Assembly (NCBI GenBank): GCA_031276075.1 | Contig: JAISNU010000038.1 | Span: 1 to 35,862, forward strand | DNA: 35,862 bases | Origin: Campylobacteraceae bacterium | Lineage (GTDB): Bacteria > Campylobacterota > Campylobacteria > Campylobacterales > Campylobacteraceae | Reading direction: 5' to 3' | Part shown: piece after piece, positions 10,361 to 20,479 of the stretch | Position numbering within the stretch: the stretch's first letter is position 1 | How the letters are laid out: each line of letters begins with the position of its first letter | Position numbers and translations under genes: made by a program | The notes under the pieces: model-generated | Told to the model about the DNA's origin: nothing | Database searches by the model: none | The model's input: the letters and a program-made list of their open reading frames with translations, nothing else

Positions 10361-10405
10361 AAAGCCCGTAGTAGCAACATCTTTTACATATATCGCTGCT
10401 ACGGG
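10361..10405 (-). terminator. Stem-loop downstream of pstS; candidate terminator or attenuator
   Basis: CCCGTAGTAGC (10365-10375) pairs with GCTGCTACGGG (10395-10405) with one internal mismatch on the minus-strand RNA; followed on the minus strand by CTTTT. Confidence 0.5.
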
Positions 10406-10445
10406 AAGGGAGGGAAAATCAAAAGTAAAATCTAAACAAACCTTC

Positions 10446-11444
10446 TTAATTTAGCTTATTGTCTTTCCAGTATTCGCGAATAAGATTTTTGGTTTCGACA
10501 GGCAGCGGAACATAGCCTAATTTTATCAACTCTTTATCGCCTTTTTCGAACGCCCAGTTAAAAAATGTAACTATCTTTTTATTTGTATCGGGCTTGTCGG
10601 TCGGTAAAAGTATAAATGTACCCGCTACGATAGGATAAGCATTATCGCCGTCCTGCAAAACCAAAAGCTGATAAAAATTATCGGCTTTACTCCATTTCGC
10701 GCCTTTAGCGGCAGCTTTAAAATTATCGTCATTCGGACTTACCCATTTGCCGCTTTTAGTTGTAAGCGTAGCGCGCGGGAGATTATTTTTAAGCGCATAC
10801 GCATTTTCAAGGTATCCGATGGAGTTTGGCGTCTGTTCTATCATGGATGTAACTCCCTCATTTCCTTTTGCGGCGATTCCCACAGCCCAGTCTATCGCTT
10901 TTCCGATACCAAAGCTATCTTTCCACTCTTTGCTCACGCCTGCCAAGAAGCTTGTGAAGTTAAATGTCGTACCTGAACCGTCGCTTCGTCTAATGACTGT
11001 AATATCGGCGTTTGGAAGTTTTAGATTTGGATTGTCTTTGGCGATTTTGGCATCATTCCATTTTTTGATTTTGCCAAGATATATATCAGCTAAAATCTCA
11101 TTTCTTAGTTTTAGCTCGCCGTCTTTAATGCCGTCTATATTGTGAGCCAAAACTATAGAACCGATAAGCGATGGAAATTGCAGCAGTTTTGCACTGCTCA
11201 AATCCTCATTTTTAAGCGGTTCGTCGCTTGCGCCGAAATCAACGACTCTTGAAGTTATCTGTTTAATGCCGCCGCCCGAACCTATGGATTGGTAATTTAT
11301 CTCGCTGCCGCTCTCCTGCCCGTATGAATATGCCCAGCTAAAATACGCCGGTGCGGGAAATGATGCCCCTGCGCCGTTGATTTTGTCCGCCGCAACTAAA
11401 GCCATAGAACATAACATCAAAGATGCGATACTCTTTTTCAACAT
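10446..11444 (-). CDS. pstS: Phosphate ABC transporter substrate-binding protein
   Basis: Signal peptide; INGAGASFPAPAYFSWAYSYGQESGSEINYQSIGSGGGIKQI, VIRRSDGSGTTFNFTSFL; classic PstS. Confidence 0.95.
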   Translation of the reverse strand: MLKKSIASLMLCSMALVAADKINGAGASFPAPAYFSWAYSYGQESGSEINYQSIGSGGGIKQITSRVVDFGASDEPLKNEDLSSAKLLQFPSLIGSIVLAHNIDGIKDGELKLRNEILADIYLGKIKKWNDAKIAKDNPNLKLPNADITVIRRSDGSGTTFNFTSFLAGVSKEWKDSFGIGKAIDWAVGIAAKGNEGVTSMIEQTPNSIGYLENAYALKNNLPRATLTTKSGKWVSPNDDNFKAAAKGAKWSKADNFYQLLVLQDGDNAYPIVAGTFILLPTDKPDTNKKIVTFFNWAFEKGDKELIKLGYVPLPVETKNLIREYWKDNKLN

Positions 11445-12098
11445 TTTTGTCTCCTAAAAAAAATTTCATGCGAAAGTATATGTGATATTTATTGCATAAA
11501 GGTTACGCTTGCATACAGGGTAAAATTCAAATAAAACTGTAAAACGCCCTATTAAATGTTTATATGATTTTTTAATTTGCATGCCATACATCGTTAAAAT
11601 TATTACAATGTAAACGGCGCATTAAACATGGCAATATTAGCGGGCTATTATAGAGTTAAAATAATAGCTAAAATGAAGCGTATATTAAACTGTAAAAAAT
11701 AAATAACAGGGGCTAAACTATAAAATAGAATGTTATAAAACCTGCTATTAAGTTAATTGTTATATCCTTAAAATTTTTTTGAGATTACAGCAATTAACAG
11801 TTTCACTTGTGGACGCAAAATATTGGGTATTTTAGCCGGCGGAGTTGTTATGGGCTTATCATCTTTACAGGCTATTATCCTGTTTAATTATGCTGCAAAG
11901 CTTAGCCGCGCTGTGTAAAAATCGCGGCTTTTTATTTTTACCTTATGCAAAAATATCTTCATGTATCGTCAAATTTCGTACAAAATCAAACCTTATAGAA
12001 ATAACAGACAAAAGCGTTGATTGCTGACTATTAAAAAGCCATGTACTTTGTAATTTAAACAAAGACTATAAAAAAAGGCTTTGCAAAACTTGAAAAAT

Positions 12099-14333
12099 CT
12101 AAAAAGTCCTTCCCATGGTAAATTCAAAACTGCTTACTCTGTCGCCGTCCTCTTTTTTGACGGGCTTTGCAAATATAAACTGTATTGGTCCCATAGGAGA
12201 TATCCACTCTAACGCCGCGCCCATGGAAGCGCGTTTTTCGTCAAAGCCGCTGTCGCCTATCATGCCGTAATCGAAAAACAGCGCCCCGCGCATTTTTATC
12301 CTCTCTACCATTGGAAAGCTAAGTTCTACGGAGTTTAAAAATGATATTTTACCGCCCATAAGGGCGCCGTCTTCATTTTTGGGTGAAATGGAGTTGCTCT
12401 CAAATCCTCTCAACGAACCTACGCCTCCGAGATACAGTTTTTCATTGTAGGGCAGATAACCTTTTTCCTCTATCCATCCAAACTGCGCTTTATAACGCAA
12501 TATCAAGTCATATCCTATACTGTCTTCAAGTCCGTAAAATGTGGCAAATCTTGTAGAGCTTTTCATAAACTCCTGATCGCCGCCGAGTCCCGCAAATTCA
12601 AAAGAGGTACTCGCTGCTATGCCGCGTCTTGGCAGATAATAGTCGTCTGTATTGTTAAATGAAAGGCTTGGCGTGATTGAACTTTTAAGCGCTTTTGCCA
12701 GGTAGCCGCTTGTATCCTTGTCTATATCGTGTCTAAGCGCCGCGCTGATATCGCTAAGTTCGGAAGTTTCATAAGTATATCTTAATGCAGCAGACATGTA
12801 ACGACCCAGTTTTCGTCCCGAAGCGATATAAAAACCGCTTGTCAATTCGTCATAATCGTAATAGTCATAATCTTTTCTGTAAACGCTGCCGCCAAGACTG
12901 TAAACGGAGTCAAAAATGCGCGGATTTGATGCGGATACAGACCCCGAAAGCTCTCTGTCTGAACGCTCCACATCTATTGAAGTGCTTACGCCGCTTCCTA
13001 AAAGATTGCTTTCAGACACATACGCATTTATCAAAAAACCATCGCTTGAACCGTATCCAATGCCGCCGCCGATAGTTCCTGTCTGCCTCTCTTTGACTTC
13101 AACTATCAAATCTATCTCATTTTGTGAAACACGCTCCTCTTTAATGGTTACATCTTCAAAGTAGCCTGTCCGCCTCAAAGCGTCCCTTGAATCTCTAATG
13201 TCCGTTCTGCTATATAAATCTTTTGGGGCAAGATATACATCGCGGCGTATGACTCTGTCTATTGTTGCGGTATTGCCCATGATACGCACATCTTTAATAT
13301 AGACTTTGTCTCCCGGTACAACTTTGTATATGAGATTGACTGTATTGTTTTGGTCGTTTTTGTCTATATCGGGATAAACTTTCGCATAGGCATGACCTTG
13401 ATTGGCTATCATATCTTCAAGAGTTTTGGCGTCTTTTCTGAGTTTTGTTATATCAAAAGTATCTTTTTTTTGCAGCAGAAAATTGCTCTTTACAACTTCA
13501 ACATCAATAAAGCCTTCCGGAATATCTATCGCAGTATCGCCTACTTTGTATCTCTCTCCCTCTTCTATCTTGTATTCCAATTTAGCATTATAATTATCAA
13601 ATGAAACTCTCAAAAACGGCGCGCTTACATTCGCATTCAAATACCCCTCTTTATAGTAAACATCTCTGATTTTTGAGGCGTCCTGTTCCAATTCAAAAAG
13701 ATTAACTTTTCCATCGTTTCTGCCCCACATCCAGCCCATAAATTCGCGTTCTTTGTTTGAGACAAAAGGTTCAAAATCACTGTAATCCAATTTCTCTGCG
13801 CCGTACATATCAACGCTTTTAATAATGATATTTTCACCTCTATTAACGATAAATTCCACCTCTATGCTCTGTTCGTTAAGGCGGCTTGTTTCCACATCTA
13901 CGACCGTATCAAAAAAGCCTTTTAATTCGTAAAACTTCTTTATCTGCTCTTTGGCAAATTCTATCTTGTCCATATCGTATATTTCACCCTTTTTGATATT
14001 GGAAAAAGAGTTGATAGAGTCTTTGTCGTTATCGCCCACGCCGTTAATATCAACTTTTGCTATAATGGGCTTCTCTTTTACATGTATGGTGATAACTCCA
14101 TCCTCTTCATCTATCCATACATCTTCAAAGTATTGCTGGCGAAAAAGCGTTTTCAGCGCATTGTCAATAGTATCAATATCAATCTGCTGCCCGATTTTCA
14201 ATCCCATCATATCTATGGCAGTCTCTTTGGAGAGATATAAAAGCCCTTCAAATTTAATATCCGCTATCTGTTTGGCGTTAGATGCGTTACTTAAAACGGC
14301 AATGCATGCAAAGGAGAGTAAAACTTTTCTCAT
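12099..14333 (-). CDS. bamA: Outer membrane protein assembly factor BamA (Omp85), POTRA repeats plus beta-barrel
   Basis: Repeated POTRA text, GGIGYGSSDGF, LYLGGVGSLRGFESNSISP, MGAALEWISPMGPIQFIFAKP, C-terminal F. Start moved to MRKVLLSFACIAVLSNASNA (signal peptide). Confidence 0.93.
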   Translation of the reverse strand: MRKVLLSFACIAVLSNASNAKQIADIKFEGLLYLSKETAIDMMGLKIGQQIDIDTIDNALKTLFRQQYFEDVWIDEEDGVITIHVKEKPIIAKVDINGVGDNDKDSINSFSNIKKGEIYDMDKIEFAKEQIKKFYELKGFFDTVVDVETSRLNEQSIEVEFIVNRGENIIIKSVDMYGAEKLDYSDFEPFVSNKEREFMGWMWGRNDGKVNLFELEQDASKIRDVYYKEGYLNANVSAPFLRVSFDNYNAKLEYKIEEGERYKVGDTAIDIPEGFIDVEVVKSNFLLQKKDTFDITKLRKDAKTLEDMIANQGHAYAKVYPDIDKNDQNNTVNLIYKVVPGDKVYIKDVRIMGNTATIDRVIRRDVYLAPKDLYSRTDIRDSRDALRRTGYFEDVTIKEERVSQNEIDLIVEVKERQTGTIGGGIGYGSSDGFLINAYVSESNLLGSGVSTSIDVERSDRELSGSVSASNPRIFDSVYSLGGSVYRKDYDYYDYDELTSGFYIASGRKLGRYMSAALRYTYETSELSDISAALRHDIDKDTSGYLAKALKSSITPSLSFNNTDDYYLPRRGIAASTSFEFAGLGGDQEFMKSSTRFATFYGLEDSIGYDLILRYKAQFGWIEEKGYLPYNEKLYLGGVGSLRGFESNSISPKNEDGALMGGKISFLNSVELSFPMVERIKMRGALFFDYGMIGDSGFDEKRASMGAALEWISPMGPIQFIFAKPVKKEDGDRVSSFEFTMGRTF

Positions 14334-14419
14334 CAAATATCCATTAGGCAAAATTTTTTTATAAAGTCGGTATAATACCATTTTAATAATAAATATTCAA
14401 AACTTTCAAGGATATTAAA

Positions 14420-15247
14420 GTGACAGTTGGGATTATAGGGCTTGGGCTTATCGGCGGTTCAATGGGTTTGGCGCTGCAAAATACAAAACTTGTAAAAAAA
14501 GTTGCAGGACTTGACAATAATGTGGCGCACTGTGAAGAGGCGTTGAAACTCGGACTTGTGCATGAGATAGTAAATTTTGAAGATATAAAAAAATGCGATG
14601 TGGTATTTTTGGCAACGCCTGTGGACGCTATCATTACGATAATGCAAAATCTCACGGATATTGACGCAAATACGACTTTGATAGATTTGGGCAGCACAAA
14701 AGAGGAGATAGTAAAAAATACGCCCGAAATTTTGCGCAAAAATTTCATACCCGCCCACCCTATGACAGGTACGGAAAAATTTGGTCCCGGCGCGGCGTTT
14801 GCGACCCTTTACAATGGCGGTGTTGTCGTAATATGCAAAAATAAAGAGATAGAAGATATTCATTTGACGCGCGCTGTGCAGATATTTTCGCATATCGGCA
14901 TGAAAATATTTTTTATGAACCCCAAAGAACACGACTCTCACACTTCGTATATTTCACACATGCCGCACGCGCTAAGCTACGCTTTGGCGAATAGCGTTAT
15001 GCGCCAAGAAGACCCTAAGAGTATTCTTATCTTGGCGGGCGGCGGTTTTCGCGACATGAGCCGCGTTGCTAAAAGTTCGCCCGTGATGTGGAGCAATGTA
15101 TTTAAGCAAAACAGAGAAAATGTTCTAAAAGCTATCAAAAATTTTCAAATAGAGCTTGAAAAGTGCCGCGTCATGGTAGATGGGCAAAAGTGGGACGAGC
15201 TTGAAGAGTGGATGAAAAATGCTACGACGCTGCATAAAATTTTGTAA
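14420..15247 (+). CDS. tyrA: Prephenate dehydrogenase
   Basis: GIIGLGLIGGSMGLAL Rossmann motif; HPMTGTEKFGPGAA; HDSHTSYISHMPHALSYAL. GTG start. Confidence 0.92.
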   Translation: MTVGIIGLGLIGGSMGLALQNTKLVKKVAGLDNNVAHCEEALKLGLVHEIVNFEDIKKCDVVFLATPVDAIITIMQNLTDIDANTTLIDLGSTKEEIVKNTPEILRKNFIPAHPMTGTEKFGPGAAFATLYNGGVVVICKNKEIEDIHLTRAVQIFSHIGMKIFFMNPKEHDSHTSYISHMPHALSYALANSVMRQEDPKSILILAGGGFRDMSRVAKSSPVMWSNVFKQNRENVLKAIKNFQIELEKCRVMVDGQKWDELEEWMKNATTLHKIL

Positions 15248-15312
15248 TTTTTATTTTATGCGTCAAATATAAAAATTTGATATACTTTCATAAATTATTT
15301 CAAGGGCGGTAT

Positions 15313-15675
15313 ATGAAAACAGGAGACAGTGGCATAAAACGGATTTTCAAGGCGTTTATTTATTCATGCGACGGATTTATAGAGAGCGTTAAAAGCGAAG
15401 CGGCATTCAGGCAGGAGTTGGCGCTGTGCGTCGTGCTGCTTATCGTGGCTTTATTATTACCTGTTACTATTATAGAAAAACTGTTTTTAATCAGTACGCT
15501 TTTTTGTGTGCTTTTGATGGAGCTTGTAAATACGGCGATAGAAGCAGTCGTGGACAGAATCTCGGATAAAATCCATCCGCTTTCTAAAAAAGCAAAAGAT
15601 GTAGGAAGTTTGCTTGTTTTGCTCTCTTTTATATATTTGGGCATAGTCTGGATAACTGTTGTATGCAGTATTTAA
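15313..15675 (+). CDS. dgkA: Diacylglycerol kinase
   Basis: AFIYSCDGFIESVKSEAAFRQEL and LMELVNTAIEAVVDRISDKIHPLSKKAKDVGS, hallmark DgkA. Confidence 0.93.
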   Translation: MKTGDSGIKRIFKAFIYSCDGFIESVKSEAAFRQELALCVVLLIVALLLPVTIIEKLFLISTLFCVLLMELVNTAIEAVVDRISDKIHPLSKKAKDVGSLLVLLSFIYLGIVWITVVCSI

Positions 15676-15677
15676 CT

Positions 15678-17069
15678 CTACTCCAAAACTCCGGGCAAGT
15701 TAAACGAAAATTCTGAGCCTTCGTTTAACTTACTCTGAATTTTCAGTTCAATTCCATGCATTTTCAAAATATATGAGACAAAAGTCAATCCAAGCCCCAA
15801 AGAGTTGTCCCAACTCCTGCCTTCTACGCGGTAAAACTTGTCGGTGATTTTGTCTGTCTCCTCTTCAGCTATCCCGATACCGCTGTCTTTGACGCTGAAA
15901 ACACCGTTTTTCAACTTTACGCGTACAGCGTTTTCCGAATATTTCAAAGCGTTGCTGATGAGGTTTGATACAACTATTTCCATCATTTGAGCATCCGCCT
16001 TAACAAGCGTCCTCTCGCCTTCGTAAATAATCTCTCTTGAAGGTTCGGCGATGGAAAACGAAGCGGCAATATCCTTAGTTAATGCGTCAAAGTCAAACTC
16101 GCTCATTTGAAACGGCAAATCGCCGTTTTCAAGTTTAACCGCCAAAGAGAGACGATCTATCATGTCTGAAATTTTTTGGCTGTTTTTTTCTATCTTTTTT
16201 AAAAATTTTTTTCGTATTTCCGCGTCTATATTTTCATCTTCATTCAGTGTTTGCGCATATCCTATAACAGATGCTATCGGGTTTTTAAATTCATGGCTTA
16301 TAGCGGAGATAATGTCGCTTTTTTGCCTGCTTAAAAGCCTGATTTTGGCTGTATATTTTCTTTTATGCTTCGCACTTTTTTCAAGCCTTTTTGCAAGTTT
16401 TTTCAGATATATTCCAAGTTCTGCGAACTCTCTTGCAAAGCCAAAATGAAACTCTTTTTTATAATCTTTGTCGGCAAGCGCCGTACATGCGCTATTTAGC
16501 TTCAGTACCTCGTTTCTTATGTTTTTGCTAAATCTATTTATCCAAAAAAAGCCGATTAGCAGCACAAGAGCAAATATCGCGACAATGCTTGTCCAAATGA
16601 GATAAAAACTTTTCATGACAAGATTTAGCGGCGTAGTAACGCGCACAAAATAGAAAGTCTCGCCGATTTTCACTCTGCTTGCCGCATTTAAAAAATCTTC
16701 TTTCAGAGTATGCGAATATCTTACTGCCATGCCGTATTCATGAGAGCGCGCCTGCATTATTTCAAGCCTGTTGTTGTGATTTTCCATGACTTCTATATCC
16801 GCCGCGCTGTCAGCCAAAACTACGCCGTCATCGCCGATAAGCGTTATGCGCAGACCAGAACTTTCTCCAACCTCTTTTACATAAGCGTCAAAATCGCTTT
16901 TATAAATAATGGAAGTTTTAATAATATTAAGCGTTGTTTTTAGAACATTTTCATATTTGTCAAATTCCATCTGTTTACAGAAAAAATAGCTTGCCGTACC
17001 AAATATGCAGATAAGTACAATCACCATCACAGTAAGCTGTTTTGCCACATGTTCATGAAGTCTTAACAT
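15678..17069 (-). CDS. Sensor histidine kinase, PhoR-like by context
   Basis: H-box AISHEFKNPIASVIGYAQTL, N-box NLISNALKYSENA, G1 KDSGIGIAEEE, G2 GLGLTFV. Start taken at MLRLHEH. Confidence 0.85.
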   Translation of the reverse strand: MLRLHEHVAKQLTVMVIVLICIFGTASYFFCKQMEFDKYENVLKTTLNIIKTSIIYKSDFDAYVKEVGESSGLRITLIGDDGVVLADSAADIEVMENHNNRLEIMQARSHEYGMAVRYSHTLKEDFLNAASRVKIGETFYFVRVTTPLNLVMKSFYLIWTSIVAIFALVLLIGFFWINRFSKNIRNEVLKLNSACTALADKDYKKEFHFGFAREFAELGIYLKKLAKRLEKSAKHKRKYTAKIRLLSRQKSDIISAISHEFKNPIASVIGYAQTLNEDENIDAEIRKKFLKKIEKNSQKISDMIDRLSLAVKLENGDLPFQMSEFDFDALTKDIAASFSIAEPSREIIYEGERTLVKADAQMMEIVVSNLISNALKYSENAVRVKLKNGVFSVKDSGIGIAEEETDKITDKFYRVEGRSWDNSLGLGLTFVSYILKMHGIELKIQSKLNEGSEFSFNLPGVLE

Positions 17070-17153
17070 AACAAATATATAACCTTTCTTGCCGTTGTTA
17101 TGCGAAAAGCGCGGCAATTTAGCATAATACAGAGCGCTTTTTTTAATCTAATC

Positions 17154-17822
17154 TTAGCATAATATATAACCGATTCCCCATATTGGTTTGATATATTTTT
17201 TAGTTTTTTTCGGATCAATTTTTTTGCAAAGTCTGCTTACGGCGACATTTACGGTTCTTCCTTGAAATACTTCGTCATTCTGCCAAAGATTTTCCAATAA
17301 AAAATCGCGGTTTAAAACGCTGTTTTTATTCTGTATAAAAAGGTTTAAAAGATCAAATTCAAGTCTTGTGAGGTCGGCTTTTTTATCGCTCACAAAAGCT
17401 TCGCGCGACTCCAAATCCAGCAAAATATCCTTAAAAGATATCTTTTTTGCCTCATGTTTGGTTCTGCTTATCAGAGCTTTGGCGCGCAAAATAAGTTCTT
17501 GCATGTTAAAGGGCTTTTTCATGTAGTCGTCTCCGCCGCGTAAAAATCCCTCCTCCACTTCGCTGTCCTTATCTTTTGCCGTTACAAAAATAACAGGAAT
17601 GTTTATCCCTTTTTTGCGCAGATGCTCTACAAATTCGCTTCCTTCGCTCTCTTTCAAATTTCTGTCCACTATCAGTAAAGCGCACGGTTCTTCGCTTAAA
17701 AACTTTTCTACATTTTTTACGGACAAAAATCCTACCGCGTCAAATTCGGCTCTGTTTAAATGAAACTCCATGAGTTCAAGCAAATCCTGCTCATCTTCAA
17801 TAATAACTACGGTGTCTTTCAT
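17154..17822 (-). CDS. OmpR/PhoB-family response regulator
   Basis: Receiver domain (IEDEQDLLELMEFHL, LLIVDRNL, FVTAKD, KKPF) plus a winged-helix DNA-binding domain; start MKDTVVII. Confidence 0.87.
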   Translation of the reverse strand: MKDTVVIIEDEQDLLELMEFHLNRAEFDAVGFLSVKNVEKFLSEEPCALLIVDRNLKESEGSEFVEHLRKKGINIPVIFVTAKDKDSEVEEGFLRGGDDYMKKPFNMQELILRAKALISRTKHEAKKISFKDILLDLESREAFVSDKKADLTRLEFDLLNLFIQNKNSVLNRDFLLENLWQNDEVFQGRTVNVAVSRLCKKIDPKKTKKYIKPIWGIGYILC

Positions 17823-17829
17823 GAAACTC

Positions 17830-18492
17830 CTAATACAGCCTAAGTTCCCCGCCGCTTTTAACATAAAGGACAAGTTTTGCTATGGCAACAGACCTGTCCG
17901 CCATCTTTTCAAGCTTTCTCATTGTGCTTAACATTTGTATGTGGTTTGCGCTAAAATCCAGCTCTCTGCCAAGCGCGCTTAATACATTTTTCTCCAAAAT
18001 CGCGTACAAATCATCGCTTTTGCTCTCTTCCACTTTCACTTTTCTGTATGCATCTTCGCCGTTGTCAGCGCTGTTTATCATGCCGATTGCAGCAGTTACT
18101 GCGCCAAAGGAGGATTTGTAAAGCTGCAAGGCGTACTCTTTAAATATATGAAAATATCCCGTATCTGCTATATGAAATGCCATATTTTTTGCAAAACCTC
18201 TCATGTTATCCGTGATTCTTACCATTTCGTTTGTAATTTTAAGATACGATACAAGTTCGCGCAAATCCTTCGCTTCTGCCCCAAAAAGCGCTAAAGATGT
18301 TATTATATCATTATCGGCGGCGTTGGCGTTAGTCTCTATATTTTTCAGTATATTTTTAGCGCTTTCAAACTCTTCGGCGTCAAACCGTTTAAGCCCTTCA
18401 AAAATTGCCCTGCCGGCTTCAATAATAACAGAACCGAATTTTTCTATATCCTTTCTGATTTTGTTCAATTTCTCTTCGTTTCGTGAAAGCAT
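17830..18492 (-). CDS. phoU: PhoU-domain protein
   Basis: Helical PhoU-type protein (LRELVSYLKITNEMVRITDNMRGFAKN; MRKLEKMADRSVAIAKLVLYV), next to the PhoB/PhoR-like pair. Confidence 0.82.
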   Translation of the reverse strand: MLSRNEEKLNKIRKDIEKFGSVIIEAGRAIFEGLKRFDAEEFESAKNILKNIETNANAADNDIITSLALFGAEAKDLRELVSYLKITNEMVRITDNMRGFAKNMAFHIADTGYFHIFKEYALQLYKSSFGAVTAAIGMINSADNGEDAYRKVKVEESKSDDLYAILEKNVLSALGRELDFSANHIQMLSTMRKLEKMADRSVAIAKLVLYVKSGGELRLY

Positions 18493-18549
18493 AAAATAAT
18501 CCTCTTTGATTTAAATTCCCGATAGTACTAAAAAATCGTTACGAAAGCA

Positions 18550-19800
18550 TTACAGTTTATCGCTCATACCAAGCCGCATTTTTTCGCGTATTTTATCCAT
18601 GCCGATATAAAACTCTTTCATGGCGTTCATGAAAAGATAATCCCCAAAAGGCGTTGTTACTATCATTTTATCCTTCTCTTTTACCGCTTTTATAAATTTC
18701 AGCGCGGCAAGTTCGCAAAAAAGTCCTTTAAATTCCTCTTTTTTCATGCTTCCGCCGTATAGCCCGTTCAACATGCCGTAATAGAGTATGCTTTTTTTTG
18801 AAAAACTTTTTCCGTAAGCGGCGGAACTTCCGCATCTGTTTATGGATTTGGCATAATTATCAAGTGAAAATTCATTTATATGCAGCCTGCCGTCCAAAAA
18901 GCTGAACGCTCCCGCTCCCGCCCCGATGTATTCGTTTTTATCTGCCGCGTACTCATCTATTAAATCCGTCTGTTTTTTCATAAACGACCATCCGCGTTTT
19001 ATGGGATATGTTTCTTGCAGTTCTTTTTTGATAATATGAAAATAGAGCTTTTCATTTTCAGCATTAAATGCTCCCATTTTCTCTCTGATGCTGTTTTTAG
19101 TAATGGAAGAGACCATCAAAGGGTACAGGCTTGCCTGTTCGGGAGACAATTTTTTCAACATTTCAATATCGCGCATGAGAGACTCTTTTGTTTGGCTTGG
19201 AAAATTAAAAATAATATCTACGCTTGTTATTGGAAGTATTCCCGTTATATTTCTGATTTTTTCGGCGAGTTCCAGTCCGCTGCCGAATTTATCATATCTG
19301 TTTGTTATTTTTAATAATTCGTCGTCAAATGTCTGCACGCCCACAGAAAGCCTGTCCACAAGTCCTTTCAGCCGCTTGACGCTCTGCGTTGATATACGCG
19401 CAGGATCGCTTTCGCATGAGACATGGCGGATAGAAAATATACTTTTTGCAAACTCTATCGTTTTTATCAAATGATCCTCGCATAAAAGAGGCGAACCGCC
19501 GCCTATGATAAGCCTCTCAAAGCTGCAGCCGAGCGATTTGATATGCAAAAGTTCAAGTTTTAAATATTTAAAATAATCATCGGCGCGCTGTTTGGAAAAT
19601 ATAAATTTATGAAATGAGCAGTAAGGGCAAAACATCGTACAAAACGGTACATGTATATATAAAAATAACTTTTTGCCGCCGCCGTTTGGCGGTGGAAATT
19701 TTTCATTCGCATGCAAATATTTGTTAATATGGAAATTTATAAAATGACTAAATAATTTTATAATTTTATTTTCAAAATATTCATTCAAAGCGTTCTCCAA
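18550..19800 (-). CDS. Coproporphyrinogen III oxidase-like radical SAM protein (HemN family)
   Basis: Radical SAM motif CTMFCPYC (CxxxCxxC), IIGGGSPLL, RLSVGVQTFDDELL, ASLYPL; HemN-like overall. Confidence 0.82.
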   Translation of the reverse strand: MENALNEYFENKIIKLFSHFINFHINKYLHANEKFPPPNGGGKKLFLYIHVPFCTMFCPYCSFHKFIFSKQRADDYFKYLKLELLHIKSLGCSFERLIIGGGSPLLCEDHLIKTIEFAKSIFSIRHVSCESDPARISTQSVKRLKGLVDRLSVGVQTFDDELLKITNRYDKFGSGLELAEKIRNITGILPITSVDIIFNFPSQTKESLMRDIEMLKKLSPEQASLYPLMVSSITKNSIREKMGAFNAENEKLYFHIIKKELQETYPIKRGWSFMKKQTDLIDEYAADKNEYIGAGAGAFSFLDGRLHINEFSLDNYAKSINRCGSSAAYGKSFSKKSILYYGMLNGLYGGSMKKEEFKGLFCELAALKFIKAVKEKDKMIVTTPFGDYLFMNAMKEFYIGMDKIREKMRLGMSDKL

Positions 19801-20169
19801 AAGAGTATTTTATCTTATGAAAATTATTTTGTACTAAAATTTTACGAAAATAACGGAGGCAAAGATGAAAAAATTAAGCGTTGAAAGCTCCGTCTGGATA
19901 AACAGAAAAACATCCATTTATCGGCAAAAGACGCATAAAGCTTTTAGAAAAGATAGACGAAACAGACTCTCTTTTAAAAGTTGCAAAAGCCGCGAAGATG
20001 AGCTATCAGGCGGCATGGGATAAAGTATTAATGATACGGCTCGTCTTGTAAAAAGCGTTACAGGAGGCAAAAACGGCGGCGGAAGCGTCTTGACGGACGA
20101 GGGGCATATGTGCTGTACGACAAACTCTATGAATAGCAGAAATATTTTTTGAGAGCATAGAGAGCATAT

Positions 20170-20442
20170 AGCGTCTAATTTCCATTTTTTAAGCTCTTTT
20201 GTCTCAATATTTGCCTTCCATTTCCTTGACTGCCTTGCCACCTCTTCAGTTTTGCGCAATTCTTTTGTCTCAACATTTGCCTTCCACTTCCTGCCCGCAG
20301 GACTTTTCTCATTTTCAAAGCTTTCTCCGATAACATTCTCAAGATGATTGCCTATGTCTTTTAATAGCTGTTGTTTATGCTGTGCAATTAACAGCAGATT
20401 TTCCAACGGCTTTGTATTTGCATTGATAATTTTAACTTCCAT
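20170..20442 (-). pseudogene. Mu-like phage virion morphogenesis protein (gpG family) fragment inside modE
   Basis: MEVKIINANTKPLENLLLIAQHKQQLLKDIGNHLENVIGESFENEKSPAGRKWKA resembles gpG-type proteins (SFENExSPxGxxWK); the ORF then runs into antisense modE. RBS AAGGAG upstream of the ATG. Confidence 0.55.
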
Positions 20443-20443
20443 C

Positions 20444-20472
20444 TTGAAAAACTCCTTTTAAAGTTGTATAAT
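20444..20472 (+). promoter_or_regulatory. Sigma70-type promoter TTGAAA-N17-TATAAT
   Basis: TTGAAA at 20444-20449, 17-nt spacer, TATAAT at 20467-20472; points into the structured element at 20481-20580. Confidence 0.6.
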
Positions 20473-20479
20473 AGTATAA

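Noticed and set aside
9803-10380. ORFs 9803..10036 and 10117..10380 (minus)
   Set aside because: They are translations of the palindromic repeats (e.g. CFVIPRFARTPRNDG), a typical repeat artefact.
11445-11800. PhoB-type operator (Pho box) upstream of pstS
   Set aside because: Several AT-rich repeats (e.g. two taaaactgtaaaa-like words) are present, but no clear paired direct repeats matching a consensus I can state with confidence.
14383-14941. Minus-strand ORFs opposite tyrA (14383..14748, 14459..14941)
   Set aside because: Antisense of a clear tyrA coding sequence; low-complexity, no domain.
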